A stretch of 64,000 nucleotides of DNA, from positions 1,674,001 through 1,738,000 of the forward strand of contig JAPVLO010000044.1 in the NCBI GenBank assembly GCA_027257055.1, read 5' to 3'. The notes beneath the pieces were generated by a model. The model had not been told where the DNA came from and did no database searches. It was given only the letters and a program-made list of their open reading frames with translations. A program made the position numbers and the translations under genes. Source of the stretch: Cephalopachus bancanus (Eukaryota > Chordata > Mammalia > Primates > Tarsiidae). Positions 12,096 to 22,800 of this stretch are shown here, one piece after another. How positions within the stretch are numbered: the first letter of the stretch is position 1; each line of letters begins with the position of its first letter.

Positions 12096-12479
12096 ATCTT
12101 TCATATTCTAAATGCGTGCTATGTTGTGGGTATCATGGGCATTGTTGCTGTTATGCTGGTAGAATAGAAAAAAGGAATTATTCAGAGATTCCTAAAAAAC
12201 AAAAGATCCCGGTGTGATGCTGTGGGAGAAAACTATGTTCTTAAAAGAAATATTTAGCCTAAATATAATTGTGAGAAAATGGTTAGACAAGTGCAGAATG
12301 TGTCTTGCTCTGCAAGACCTTGTCTAGGACTTTTCAATGGACACAGTGTGGGAAAGATCAGAGGGAAGAGGTAGGACTTGTCTGGACTGGGGGAGACAGA
12401 AATACACAACAATCGAAGTAATGCAAGGAGTTTGCTTGAATTCTGGACTTTAAAAATAATCAAGAGGACTTTTTAAAAA

Positions 12480-12685
12480 AAGTCTTGAACCTTGAGTGTG
12501 AACTGCATGTTGAGTGATGCTATTGAACAAATGATTTTCTTAGATGTGATCATGGTATTCTGGCTGAAGAGGAGAATGTCCTTCTCCTTGGGTGATGTTT
12601 GACAAAGTATTTAATGGTGGCGGTGGAGAGGTACAGGAAGAGGGATGGAGGAATGTATTATGATGTCTGCTAACTATTTTTGGAT

Positions 12686-12731
<46 letters not shown>

Positions 12732-12860
12732 GAGATCTTTTTTAGTAAAGATGGTAACAATTGATGAAGATATAGATTTATTCTTTATGTTGTGTTTGCA
12801 ACTCTCCTGAGAATTTGAAAACCTTTGAATTAAAAAAAAGCACTTTTTAAAAATAAAATT
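12480..12860 (+). mobile_element. Old L1 (L1M-type) 3' fragment with microsatellite
   Basis: The phrases GTATTATGATGTCTGCTAACT, TGGTAACAATTGATGAAGAT and TTTGCAACTCTCCTGAGAAT, ending in an A-rich tail, match the 3' UTR style of mammalian-wide L1M elements. A (GT)n run interrupts it. Confidence 0.5.
12687..12728 (+). repeat. (GT)21 microsatellite
   Basis: An uninterrupted GT dinucleotide run of about 42 bases, embedded in the L1M-like fragment. Confidence 0.98.
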
Positions 12861-14280
12861 TTATTTAAAAAATAACAAAAAAAAATTCTTATGCAAAACT
12901 GTGTAGCTTTCTTTAGCTCAGGTTTTCTGGTACAATTATCTCCCTTTCTTTACAATGTGGCTCATGCTGGAATTTTATATCCTTTTTAAGAAATAACGAA
13001 AGGCCCTAAATGAGTATGATTCCCTCTGCTCTCCCCTTTAATAAATGTTTCTGCTCTTCCAAATTATTCGGTCAATCAAGAGACTTCCTCACACTTCTTG
13101 AAGAGCACTGCAATCACCAGACTGAGAGTTTTTCTGGAACCAAGAGCTTCAAAGGAACCTTGCATGCTACAAAGAGCTAACATACTGATTTCAAATTTAG
13201 TATTCCAGCACCAGATTCAATCAGCCCAGCCAACCTCTAAATATCTCAAAGAATTCCGTTTTAAAGTCCTGAGTTCTATGGCAAAACTCCTTTCTCATTC
13301 ACACTGTTAAAAATGTTCACAGAATGTCCCCACAAATGCTCACATCAGAAGGTATGACTTTTGTGTATTTTCCAGAGAAGCAAAACCTTGTGAGATTAGA
13401 CTCAAGGTCATAGGGAAAGGTTGAAGGAAACAGAGACAGTGGCCTAAAGAAGATAAGCTTTGTACAACATGTGAGCAACATTTCTAAGTATCTACAATAC
13501 TAAAATATAGAATAGGAATGACATGAATTATCTGAGGCCCCAATTAGATGCTAGAGACAGGTCAATTTTTTTTTGACTCAAGAACAGGAAAGAGTGTTTT
13601 AGAGGGAAGTTGCCAAAGATGGAATGGTGTGATTCCTTTGTAGGTAGTAAGCTGCCCATCAAAGGAAGTATGAAAATATAGGCTGTATGACCATTGGGTG
13701 AGGAACTATTTTAGAGATAACTCAAGTGTGACTTGAAATTTTCTCAGGTCCCTTTCTTCTGGGTCATATTTCCTTCTTGTTTAATCTCCCTGTGACAGAG
13801 CAGTGTCTTTGAAATAGGACCAGTTGGCAATGATGCTGGTTCTTAAAGAGCCTGTCCTGTGCATGGACTGTGTCCTTGGCTATTTGGAATAGTTTGGTAT
13901 CCTGTAGCCATGCACAGCAGGGTGGGAAGAGGACACTAAGGTGCCTGGGGGAGCCTTGCTGGTCTTCGTCCATCACTTCCCTGATCACCAAGTACCTTAG
14001 ACAACCTGCTGCAAAGAATTCAGAGACACTTAACCTCTCAGCAGGAAAACCTCAGAGTCCTGTTGTTGGAAATAGCTCCCAACCTGCATCTCAGGCAGGT
14101 ATTTTTAGGTTCTGTCTTGAAGACACAGAAACTTTCATACATTTCAGCTTCTTTGTCTGGAGTCACTGCAACCACAGACATGTCATTGAAAGGGGGTATA
14201 ATTGTGGTCTCCTCCACCCACTAATCTGAGCAAGTCTGAAAGAGCTTCCTGCTGTGCGCAGGGAGGATGGAGAGCCTTTT
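12861..14280. other. Unique sequence, nothing recognised
   Basis: No repeat, RNA or coding signature is recognised. The 119-codon frame at 13870-14229 has no recognisable domain and an implausible composition for a conserved exon. Confidence 0.45.
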
Positions 14281-14282
14281 CT

Positions 14283-14390
14283 GGCAACGGAAAGTCAAAA
14301 TGAATTTTTTAAAATAATGATATGTTGATCAAGAAGATGAAAAAGTCTATTGAGAAAAGAGGGCTCTGCATTGGGGCTGATATGGAGGAG
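14283..14390 (+). repeat. Diverged direct repeat, copy 1
   Basis: This stretch beginning CTGGCAACGGAAAGTC aligns by eye at roughly 75% over 100 bases, with small gaps, to the stretch beginning CTGGCAAGGAAAAGTC at 15395. It may be part of an old interspersed repeat. The family is not recognised. Confidence 0.4.
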
Positions 14391-15129
14391 GAAGGTTACC
14401 TATTATTCTGAAACCTGGTCTTAGTTCTCTTTGCAAGCTTCGCACTTGGAGGAGCTAAAGTCTCCTATTTGAGGATAGAAAAGAATACTGCTTGGAATCA
14501 TCTAAGTTAGATCAGTGACTTTTATTAATGTGAGGCTCTCCAAGGAATAATTATCATTGTCAATCACTGGGCATAACTGACATTAAAAGGAGAAATAGGA
14601 GAGAAACCAAAATGACGCAGGGCAGATATAGAATTGGCAATAGGCATTCTGATCGTACTGGAGGAAGGGATGTCTGAGCTCCTAAGGGTGTCTGACAGCC
14701 ATCACACCGTGGAGTAAGTCAACAATGGTGACACAGGGCTAAGTTTTCTAGGGCTCAGGGAGCACTGTCTCAAGGGCTGATGTTCTAACTATAGGGCAAT
14801 TAATCCCAAGTGTCTGAGAGGGCACTCGGTGCCTGCAGCCCATAACCATGAAAAACAGCATTAATCAAATCAGTAAAGCTGCAGCCCCCCTCAGAAATGT
14901 TGACTGAGGTGAAGGGTGTATGTGGAGTTGGTTTAATGAAATAGATGCTGGGCCTTTGCCACAGGTATAAAATAGTGACCTGATTGCGTACAACATCCAG
15001 AAAAGAGACTACATGCTGTTGATTTTCTAAGTTTAACTTGATTGGAAAGCAAACATCTACTTCAGGAGGGGGCCTTAAGGAGACTCAGAGAACAACCAGA
15101 GTATCCTGCATCAAGGTTTCCCTCAAGAG

Positions 15130-15300
15130 CCCCACTGCCATTAGAAGCCAAAGCTGGAGACAAGAGCAGCTACCTAATTTGCAGGGCACAGTGCAAAGAA
15201 TTCCAAGATGGCAACAGCAGGTTATAAAACTAAATGCAAGGCCCTTCTGGGAGTAGGGCCTCGTGCAGACACATGGGTCACATGACTATGAAGCCATCTG
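15130..15300 (+). mobile_element. Old interspersed repeat fragment, unnamed
   Basis: The phrases TTTGCAGGGCACAGTGCAAA, AATTCCAAGATGGCAACAGC and GGCCCTTCTGGGAGTAGGGC, then a GTCACATGACTATGAAGCC end, recur genome-wide in mammals in my memory. I cannot assign the family. There is no coding capacity. Confidence 0.4.
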
Positions 15301-15394
15301 TGATTAGAGTCAATCCCTGCCTGATGGTCTCTGAGATCAGAAGCATTGGGACACATGGGGCCTCCTTCAAATCACAAAGGTGTTTTGGAATAAC

Positions 15395-15500
15395 TGGCAA
15401 GGAAAAGTCAGAATGGACTTTTAAAATATTTGTTGATAAAGAAAAGAAAACCATCTGTTGAGGGGAGAAGGTTCTGAATTGGGCATATGAGCCTAATGAT
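15395..15500 (+). repeat. Diverged direct repeat, copy 2
   Basis: The partner of 14283-14390 in the same orientation, about 1.1 kb downstream. Shared words include CTGGCAA, AAAGTCA, TTTTAAAATA, GTTGAT and TTGAG...GAG. Confidence 0.4.
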
Positions 15501-15603
15501 TATGCTTCAAAAAGTTAAGTTACCCTGCAAAGTTCAATATTTAATACATGGATACATGGAATCACCTAATAATACAGAAATCACCTAATCCTAGTCAAGC
15601 ATT

Positions 15604-15610
<7 letters not shown>

Positions 15611-15652
<42 letters not shown>
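15611..15652 (+). repeat. (AC)21 microsatellite
   Basis: An uninterrupted AC dinucleotide run of about 42 bases. Confidence 0.98.
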
Positions 15653-15654
<2 letters not shown>

Positions 15655-15664
15655 CTAAGAATTG

Positions 15665-16000
15665 TCAATACTTACTAAGTACTTACTAAGTGATAGGTTC
15701 TGTACTAAAAACTTTATTTGATCTTCATAATTACCCTATCAAGAAGGAACTATTAGTATCCCTATTTTATTATTTTTTAAAATTTTTATTATAAAGATGT
15801 GGGATACATTTCAGGGTTAGGTATATAAACATTGATCATGCAGGTACACTTGTTGATAAAGTATGCAGTATCCCTGTTTTAAATATGACAGAGCTGAGGC
15901 TTCAGAGGATTTGCTATCTGGCTCATGGGTCCACAGCTATTGTGTGGGCAGAGTCTGAATTCTAAGTTCTGATTCTTAACCACTAGACCACACTCTCTTC
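15665..16000 (-). mobile_element. MIR/L2-type SINE remnant split by an insertion
   Basis: Both outer parts read as an old SINE in - orientation: TTTGATCTTCATAATTACCC on the left, and AGAGCTGAGGCTTCAGAGGA then CCACTAGACCACACTCTC on the right. A short L1 piece at about 15758-15858 separates them, flanked by near-identical GTATCCCTATTTTA and GTATCCCTGTTTTA. Confidence 0.6.
15758..15858 (-). mobile_element. Short 5'-truncated L1 3' end, antisense
   Basis: AAATTTTTATTATAAAGATG followed by GGGATACATTTCAGGG and ATTGATCATGCAGGTAC is the antisense of an L1 3' UTR. It sits in a MIR-like element with a probable duplication (GTATCCCTRTTTTA) on both sides. Confidence 0.6.
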
Positions 16001-17869
16001 TTTGGAAAGCACTGTCTCACTTTCTTTTCATGACAACTATCTGGAGTCATCTATCTCACTACACCATCAACAGGAGAGAAGTTAAGCCACTTGGAAAATT
16101 AGTGGGTGAATCAGATCTGATCATAGCCTCAGCTCATGGTTCTGTAATTGAACAAAGGGGAGAAAAAGGGCATGATCCTCAAAGACCCCTGAGCGTTCAC
16201 ACAGGGGACTCAGAGTTGGCAGGGATATTAGTATGACACATGCCCTATACCTTCTGGCAGGACATGACAGAGTCAGGCAGACAAATCAAGAGAAACAAAT
16301 TGGAAAGCCTAAGGGAAGAGCCCACCACACAAATACCTGTAAAAGCTTTTTAGGTTTAAACCATGTTTTGTGATAGCCAGAAGGGGGGAAAAATAAAAAG
16401 CCTCATCCAACAGGTTGTAAACACAAAGGGAAAAGTTAATTAAATCATAACTTTGTTGCTGAAAAGACATTGTTCTCCTGGAGTTGGAAGCAAAAGTTGC
16501 CCAGAGCAGGGAATGTAGTACAGCTCATTTTAACCTTTTTTCCATTGTCTGCTCTGGTGGGAAAGATCAGGAAACAACGGGATACGAGGAAGAGGAACCT
16601 GGAGATGCCCCCACCCCAGGCTTCACAAGCCGCTCCCTTTCATGAATAGACCTGTTTATCTAGGGTAACTAAGCAGAAGCCGACTCAGCATTGACCTAGG
16701 AGCCTGAAGGAGCCTCACAGAGGTAAGTCTGAAGCAAGCAGCAGCTTGGCCTGTGAGCCCAGGGTTTCAGCACTACCAGGTGTGAGAAGTCATTCCCACT
16801 TCTGCTAGAACTTCCGTCTGCTTTGAGAATCTCATCAATGCCAAAGAGCTTCTCAAGGGAAGGAATTATTTTTTTATTCACCGTTGTATCCCTTAGTGCT
16901 TTCCCTGGCACATAGGCACCTCAGTAAATTGAACTGGCAACAGCAGGGCTAGTGGATCCCAATTATTTGGGATTATATACTATTATTTGGGATTATATAC
17001 TATTTCTTTTGCTTCAAATCTTGTTTTCTGTATATTTTAACTTCCACTTGTAAGCTGAGAAGAGCTACTTGAGGTTTTTAGTGGCATTGACACTAACAAA
17101 TCGTTATACATGTATAGAGTAAAAAGAAAAAATATTTTCACTGCACTACATGCTCTTCCTATATCTCCTGATTGTTTGTGCCTGGAAGAGAAAAAAAAAA
17201 AACAAAGACATATTCATGGACGAACCAGAAGTACCTTTTCCCTGATGGCAGCTTCTGAGATATTAAGCATGGCTCTTAAGAGGGAGTAACCATTCCTTGC
17301 AACATACGTTTTAAATAATCCCCCAAAATGAAATGCAGTAAATAAGAGTAAATGCCACCACCATCTTTAATTTCCAGTTCCAGAATACTTAGAAGATGTT
17401 GAGTAAAAATTATGCCCTAGCATTTAGTGTTAGGGGCCCTACTCTATAATTGGGTCTATTCCTGTTCATCCCAGTAAATTTTCATTTAAGCCACACATCT
17501 TTTATGGAGCATCTCTTGTGTGAGATGATAGCTCTCCACTTCCAGGTTGGTGAGTTTCTGTTGCCAGAGATGAGTTTCTCAGCACTTGAGCTCAGCAGCT
17601 CCAAGTGAGTTATGCCCTTTCAGCTGATTCTGACTTGCCAGACCTTCAGCTATGAAAACAGGCGGTGAGAAGAAGAATCTGAATAAGTACCTGGTTTCAC
17701 CCCACCATGCATCACCTCCCCCAACAAATGACTGGTGGATCCTCCCAACCCTTGTTCTTCCATTCAAGTTGGGGAGGATCAGGATAAAAGAGAAAGAGAA
17801 CGGGGGCCTGGAGAGAGGGCAGCCCAGCGTGCATGACTAAATGTCAGGTTGTACAAGAGAGTTATAATT
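16001..17869. other. Unique sequence with one small tandem duplication
   Basis: No transposon or gene is recognised here, apart from the 20-base tandem duplication at 16962-17001. Confidence 0.45.
16962..17001 (+). repeat. 20-bp perfect tandem duplication
   Basis: The unit ATTATTTGGGATTATATACT occurs twice in immediate succession (16962-16981 and 16982-17001) with no mismatch. Confidence 0.97.
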
Positions 17870-18350
17870 AAAGTCCAAGATGACAGATAGCTATAAAATC
17901 AGATTGGTTCTTTTCCACATGGAAGGAAAATATAATGTTGTCGCCCAACCCAAGCTTTTTTGTAAATTGAAATTACAGTTTTATTTGGAGCTATTTTTAA
18001 AGGTCCATTAATTAAAAATTGGAAGTCATGCCAATGCAAGAAATACCATAAAAGGTGTTAGATTTAATGATCACTAAGGACTATAATTAAAAGATGATGT
18101 TATCTGAATATCAAATGCTCTAAATCTATGTTTGTTTTTTTATTGAAAAATAAACAAAATCAGGAGCAAAAAAAAAACCCAGAAAAGATATGTGCAAAAT
18201 GTAATGATAATGGTTGACTTCTAAACAGCCAAGGAAATTATAGTCATCATGTATGGGAAAAGAACAAACACCTCTTAATTGCATTTCATTATAACGTACC
18301 TTTCTCTGCTCAGTTGTATATATTAATTATAAAAATCGTGTTGCAGAGCG
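17870..18350. promoter_or_regulatory. Candidate conserved non-coding element, TAAT-rich
   Basis: Repeat-free DNA with repeated TAATTA-type cores (TTATAATTAAAG, CCATTAATTAAAA, CTATAATTAAAAG, ATTAATTATAAA), CAGATTGG and TTCATTATAACG words. No coding frame is visible. Regulatory function is inferred from motif density only. Confidence 0.3.
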
Positions 18351-19147
18351 GAGAGGCTCCACAATAGTTTTTTCCCCCTTCCTCCCTTAATTCTGTCTGA
18401 AGCAGGATGGAAGAACAATATCATCTGTCATCTGCAGAAAGAGCTTTTAAAGACAAAATCATAAAAAGAATGAAAGGCTATTATATAAAAAGAAAAAAAT
18501 GCTTTGATTTCACAGATTTGCCACTTATTAATGTTTAAGGTTATCTGTTCTTTTAGAAAAGTGTCTTCTCATATTGTTTTGTATGTGTATGTTCAGGTAA
18601 CATCACTTTCTGATAACTGTATCACATGGCATATGCATTACGTAGATAATTGTTCGTGGAAGGAGAGAGTCGGTAGAAAGAAGTATTATTATGGAAAGAT
18701 GCCATGCAGGACTTGAAGAATTATCTAAGATGAGACCAAAGAAGAAAGTGGTGGGTTGAATTTGAGGCCAATGCTCTTTGTCGAGGGGCTGTTGTTTGTC
18801 TCCACTTATGGCAACGATGGAGGTAATAGACTTGTACTACAATAAGAAAGACCCTGGGTAGGTGCACCAAGGACTTCCAGACTGCCAGTGTTTAAGATGA
18901 TGTAAGGGGTAAGTCAAAGTGTCATTATAAATTCTGCTTCATGAGAAATCTGTTGAAAACAGGTGAGATTCATGTTTGGCAAGGGTTAAGGTGTGATTCT
19001 ATAGAGAGCCAGGGACCTAACCTGGGCTTTTAGAATATGTGTGTGCATAATTGCAGTTTTCCGGGCAGAGGTCCATCATTTACCAGATTCTTGGCTGCAT
19101 TTGCAATCCAGAAAGGCTTAAGTAAGAACGGCTGCTCTAGGCCCTGC
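18351..19147. other. Unique sequence, nothing recognised
   Basis: No repeat family, RNA or gene is recognised. Confidence 0.45.
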
Positions 19148-19305
19148 GTGCTCAATGTGTGGTCCACGGACCAGCAGAATCCGCATCACCAGGGAATTTG
19201 TTGGAAATGCAGAATCTTGGTTTCTACCCCAGACCTACGGAATCAAAATTAAAATTTAAGCAAGCTACTTTGGTTATTCACGTGCACTTTAAAATGTGAG
19301 ATGTG
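19148..19305 (-). mobile_element. MER5A-type hAT MITE
   Basis: The + strand shows GTGTGGTCCACGGACCAGCA, ATCACCAGGGAATTTGTTGG and AAATGCAGAATCTTGG, the characteristic phrases of MER5A (non-autonomous hAT-Charlie). The 3' half is degenerate. Confidence 0.8.
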
Positions 19306-19399
19306 CTGATTCAGATGGCACAGTGAGGGTGATCCACGCCTATCCATGACTTTAGGGAGTCATAGCTATGTTTCCCCACCCATAGCTGTGCATCACAGA

Positions 19400-19575
19400 G
19401 GCTTAGGTTCAGCCCCAGACTCGGCCATTGACTGTGTGTGTGATTGCAGCCCTTAAGGAGGTAGCAACAATCAATACCTTCCTCCTATGAGTGTTGTGGA
19501 AAGTAAACGTGATTGTGTGTGGAAAGCACTTAACAGGATGCCCAGCAAAGCACTCTGCAACAGTTATTACTTTTA
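19400..19575 (+). mobile_element. MIR-like remnant
   Basis: The phrases GCTTAGGTTCAGCCCCAGAC, GTAGCAACAATCAATACC and AAAGCACTTAACAGGATGCC fit a degenerate MIR. Confidence 0.5.
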
Positions 19576-19649
19576 TAAATTTCCTAGATTTTGTCAGATT
19601 CTGGAAATTACTCATGACATCAAAAATGTTACGATCTACAAGTCTAGAG

Positions 19650-19832
19650 CAGTGGTTCTCAGCCAGGAACAATTTTGCCCCTGAAGTGCATTTGGCAATG
19701 TCTGGAGACTTCTGGCATCTGGAGGTCAGAAACAAGAGATGCAGCTTGAACATCTTGCAGTGCACAGGAGAGTGCCTCACAAAAGATTATCTAGCCAAAG
19801 AAAATCAATAGTGTTGAGGTTAAAAACCTCTG
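19650..19832 (+). mobile_element. MER20 hAT-Charlie MITE
   Basis: It begins CAGTGGTTCTCAGCC and continues with TTTTGCCCC, ATTTGGCAATGTCTGGAGAC, TGCACAGGAGAGTGCC and AATAGTGTTGAGGTT, ending in the inverted terminal sequence AACCTCTG. This is the MER20 pattern and close to its full length. MER20 copies are known to serve as regulatory elements in placental mammals; nothing here shows activity. Confidence 0.88.
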
Positions 19833-20533
19833 ATCCAAAAGCAAGGGTGTGAAAAACTGACCTGATCAGGTCTTGAGCCAGCATTTGGATTCCATGAGTA
19901 CTTGACAGGTCACTTGTCATTTTAGCTTTTAAACTGAAAATGCAAAATAGAATTGCTAACATGCCAAAAATCTGAGTAAGGCCTCTATAAGGATTTCCAC
20001 TTTGCAAGGAAGGCAAGCAGTAACTGATCAGCCTATCACATTTAGATCCCCTCACCTTGTCTTGTCACCCATAACCCAGCACCTTGATCATTTTCTTTAG
20101 AGTAACTTCATGCTTGGTAATTACTGTTCACTTACGGTGTGCTTGATTCTATTCTGCCTTGGTAAGAGATATGATGGAAAACCTCTCATCTGCATGCCTC
20201 CCCAATAGCCCATGCCTGACACAGATGGGAGCTTCTGAAGCATGTTTTAAATGGCTACAATTTGTGCCAGGCTTACCTCGTGGACACTGGTGAGACACCC
20301 CAGGCAGTTTAATATATCCGTTCCCCTGATCCCTCTGACTCTTGTTGAAGACTTGAGACAAAAATAGAATTAAACCTTGAGTTTGGGGTTATTTTAGATC
20401 TTATAAGGATTCCCAGAAATGAAATGAGATAAAAGAGAAAATAAGCAGATGGACTCCCGCCCATGAGTAGCACAGCCCGTGTGGTGAAAACGACAGACTG
20501 CCGTGCATTTATTTCTTTAAAAAAAGAGAGAAA
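19833..20533. other. Unique sequence, nothing recognised
   Basis: No repeat or gene is recognised between MER20 and the Alu. Confidence 0.45.
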
Positions 20534-20816
20534 GGCCGGGCTCGGTGGCTCAGCCTGTAATCCCGTGCCTTTGGGAGGCTGAGGTGAGTGGATTGCCTGA
20601 GCCCGCGGGTTCGAGACCCGCCTGGGCAGCGAGACCTCATCTCTACAATAAATCAAAAAATCAGCCGGGCGTGGTAGCGTATGCCTGTAATTCCGGCTAC
20701 TTGGAAGGCTGAGGCGGAGGGATCGCTGGAGCCCAGCAGGCGAGGCTGCGTTGGCCAGAAGCGGCGACTGCACTCCAGTCTGGGCGACAGAGTGAGACTC
20801 CAACTCAAAAAAAAAA
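20534..20816 (+). mobile_element. Young-class Alu with perfect T-arm-like stem
   Basis: A full dimer. The left monomer has the shortened A box GGCTCAGCCTG and the perfect GCGGGTTCGAGACCCGC around the B box. The CAGCGAGACC form lacks ACTTGG, and the linker is CAATAAATCAAAAAATCAG. The right monomer ends ACTCCAACTC plus an A-tail grading into (GA)n. The purine-rich flanks AAAGAGAGAAA probably contain the target-site duplication. Confidence 0.95.
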
Positions 20817-20837
20817 AGAGAGAGAGAGAGAAAGATG

Positions 20838-21045
20838 TTGGACTCGGGATCAGGCAGATGTAGGTCCCAATCAGCTTCACCATTTACTAACTATCTGACA
20901 TTACATGTTACTCAACAGCTCAAAGCCTTAGTGCTCTCATCTTTAAAATGGAACCAATTATTAGAATGACTTCTGAAGGTATTCTGAGAATACAGTCACA
21001 GCCAATAGCAACAAATACTGTGAGCTGGACTACCATGTGTAAGAC
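20838..21045 (+). mobile_element. MIR element
   Basis: GGACTCGGGATCAGGCAGAT, AGGTCCCAATCAGCTTCACC, ACTAACTATCTGACA and CATCTTTAAAATGGAACC make up a typical MIR. Confidence 0.7.
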
Positions 21046-21057
21046 ACTGTGCTGTAG

Positions 21058-21465
21058 CAAAGACATGGAACCAACCATGTTGCCCATCGAAGCTGGATTG
21101 GATTTTTAAAAATGTGGTACATATACACAATGGAATATTATGCAGCCACAAAGAAGGACACATATATGGATTTTGCAGCAGTTTGGATGGATTTGGAGTC
21201 AATCATATTCAGTGATTTATCACAGAAACAAAGAACAGAGTTCCACATGTTCTCACTCATAACCTGACCTTGAACAATTATAATGCTGTAAGAAAGCGAT
21301 TGGCAGTAGTGGGAAACTGTCAGGGGAGGGAAAGGTGGACTGGCAGTTAAGGGAAACTGCTACAGGAGGGAGGGGCATCAACAAGGGTGCCTGCATGATC
21401 AATGTTTATATACCTAACCCTGAATTGTACCCCACATCTTTATAGTAAAAATTAATTTTAAAAAA
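21058..21465 (+). mobile_element. 5'-truncated L1 3' end
   Basis: It begins in the L1 ORF2 C-terminal region (AAAGACATGGAACCAACCA, GGTACATATACACAATGGAA, TATTATGCAGCCACAAAGAA, CACATGTTCTCACTCATAAC). It runs through the 3' UTR to GTACCCCACATCTTTATAGT and an A-rich tail. AAGACACTGTGCTGTAG before and AAGACATTGTGCTAAG after look like a target-site duplication inside an older repeat. Confidence 0.88.
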
Positions 21466-21481
21466 AGACATTGTGCTAAGT

Positions 21482-22589
21482 GCTGGTCTATATAAGTCAC
21501 ATGGCACAATGCCTGGCATAGGGTGAGTATTTGGCACGAGCCACAGTTAAGACACACACAGTTGACACTTTCTCAGACAGGAGGGTCCATGAAGCACCCA
21601 GCAGGAGTTTCTGCCTCTTGTAGCTCCTCACAGAGGAGTGAGTAGTGGTGACTTAGGTATTATGCCATCTTGGTGCCCAGTAGTGTTTGGCTTAGTAAAA
21701 AGAATCAAAGAATGGTTAAAAATAGTTGAAGTCAGCAAATTAAAGTGTACTTTGCCAGCTCTTTAAAATTAGGTAGGAAGGACACATCAAAGTAGTCTGG
21801 GAAAATAAATTACTACCTTAGGAAATCGAAGAGAAGTGTTTGTGAAAGATATTTATCACTCTGTTAGCAACACAACATCTGAAAAGTAGACCTCATCTAA
21901 ATATCTAAGGATACGAAAATTATTTGGGAAATTATTTGGGAAAGCTAATAAGATGGAATTTTTGGTTTTTTTTAAAAAACTGAAATCACATAAGTTTATG
22001 GAAAATAAACCATCAAAATGTATACATATATAATACCTACATAAAAATCTAGCTCTCTGGCCAAGTTGCTCAAGATAAGATGGAAGAAATAATAAAGTTA
22101 TTTCAGATTGGTAAATTATATCCTTTGGGTTTTTTTTCCAAAAATCTTCTTTAATGCTGCTAAAATATTTTTCTAGTTAAAAATAAGAAAAATCAATAAT
22201 AATAATAATTGAATACTTTAGTGTGCTGGATTAATGACTAAGAATTTTCCTATTTTGGAAAAAAAATTACTCTAGAGAAGTTCCCAGAAGGAGGAAAATA
22301 AATAAAAACACATTGGAAAAATTAAATATGGCCAGTGGGTAAACTGTAATTCCCTAGCGCCTAACAGTTTGAAGCAGAATGTTATGCAGATGGTCATTTG
22401 CATGCTTAACTACAGAGAAAGGAGCAGATACTCTTGGGAAGGAAGAAAAGAAAAAGGTTGCAGTTTGGAGCAGGGATTGACTGAGTAAATTTTAATCTGT
22501 CTTCAAATTTATGTCCTGTTTTACAACCAGATCCCAAACTATGGCCACCCCCGAATAGAGCAAATCAAAATGTTCAGCTATTCATGTAC
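21482..22589. other. Unique AT-rich sequence
   Basis: No transposon is recognised. A compact stretch near 22320-22420, containing GCAGATGGTCATTTGCATGC and no repeat, has the look of a conserved non-coding element, but that is impression only. Confidence 0.4.
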
Positions 22590-22800
22590 TGGGTTCAGAA
22601 AGACCTGTTTCCAAATCCCTGTGTCACCTCTTCCTTGCTGTTTGACTTTAGGTGAAGTGCTTAATGTCTTTGAACTTCCATTTCCTTGTCAGTAAAAATG
22701 ATAAAAACAGTCCCCATTCTTAGGACTGTTTTGAGGATTCCATGATATACATAAAACACCTGACATAGGTAAGTGCTCACTAAGTATCTGGTAATTATAC
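22590..22800 (+). mobile_element. MIR element
   Basis: GGGTTCAGAAAGACCTGTTT, CTGTTTGACTTTAGGTGAAG, CCATTTCCTTGTCAGTAAAA and the trailing AAGTGCTCACTAAGTATCTG match MIR. Confidence 0.8.

Noticed and set aside
15611..15652. CRISPR-like or other regularly spaced array
   Set aside because: Repeats here and elsewhere are dinucleotide microsatellites without spacers; the window is eukaryotic.
19409..19780. 123-codon minus-strand frame
   Set aside because: It covers a MIR-like remnant and the MER20 element; not a gene.
20600..20620. Free-standing tRNA gene suggested by the TTCGAGA T-arm-like stem
   Set aside because: No acceptor, D or anticodon arm is present; the motif is the B-box region of an Alu.
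20309..20803. 164-codon minus-strand frame
   Set aside because: Its N-terminal part is antisense Alu translation (SHSVAQTGVQSPLLANAASPAG type) running into unique DNA. The same peptide pattern recurs at every Alu in the window.
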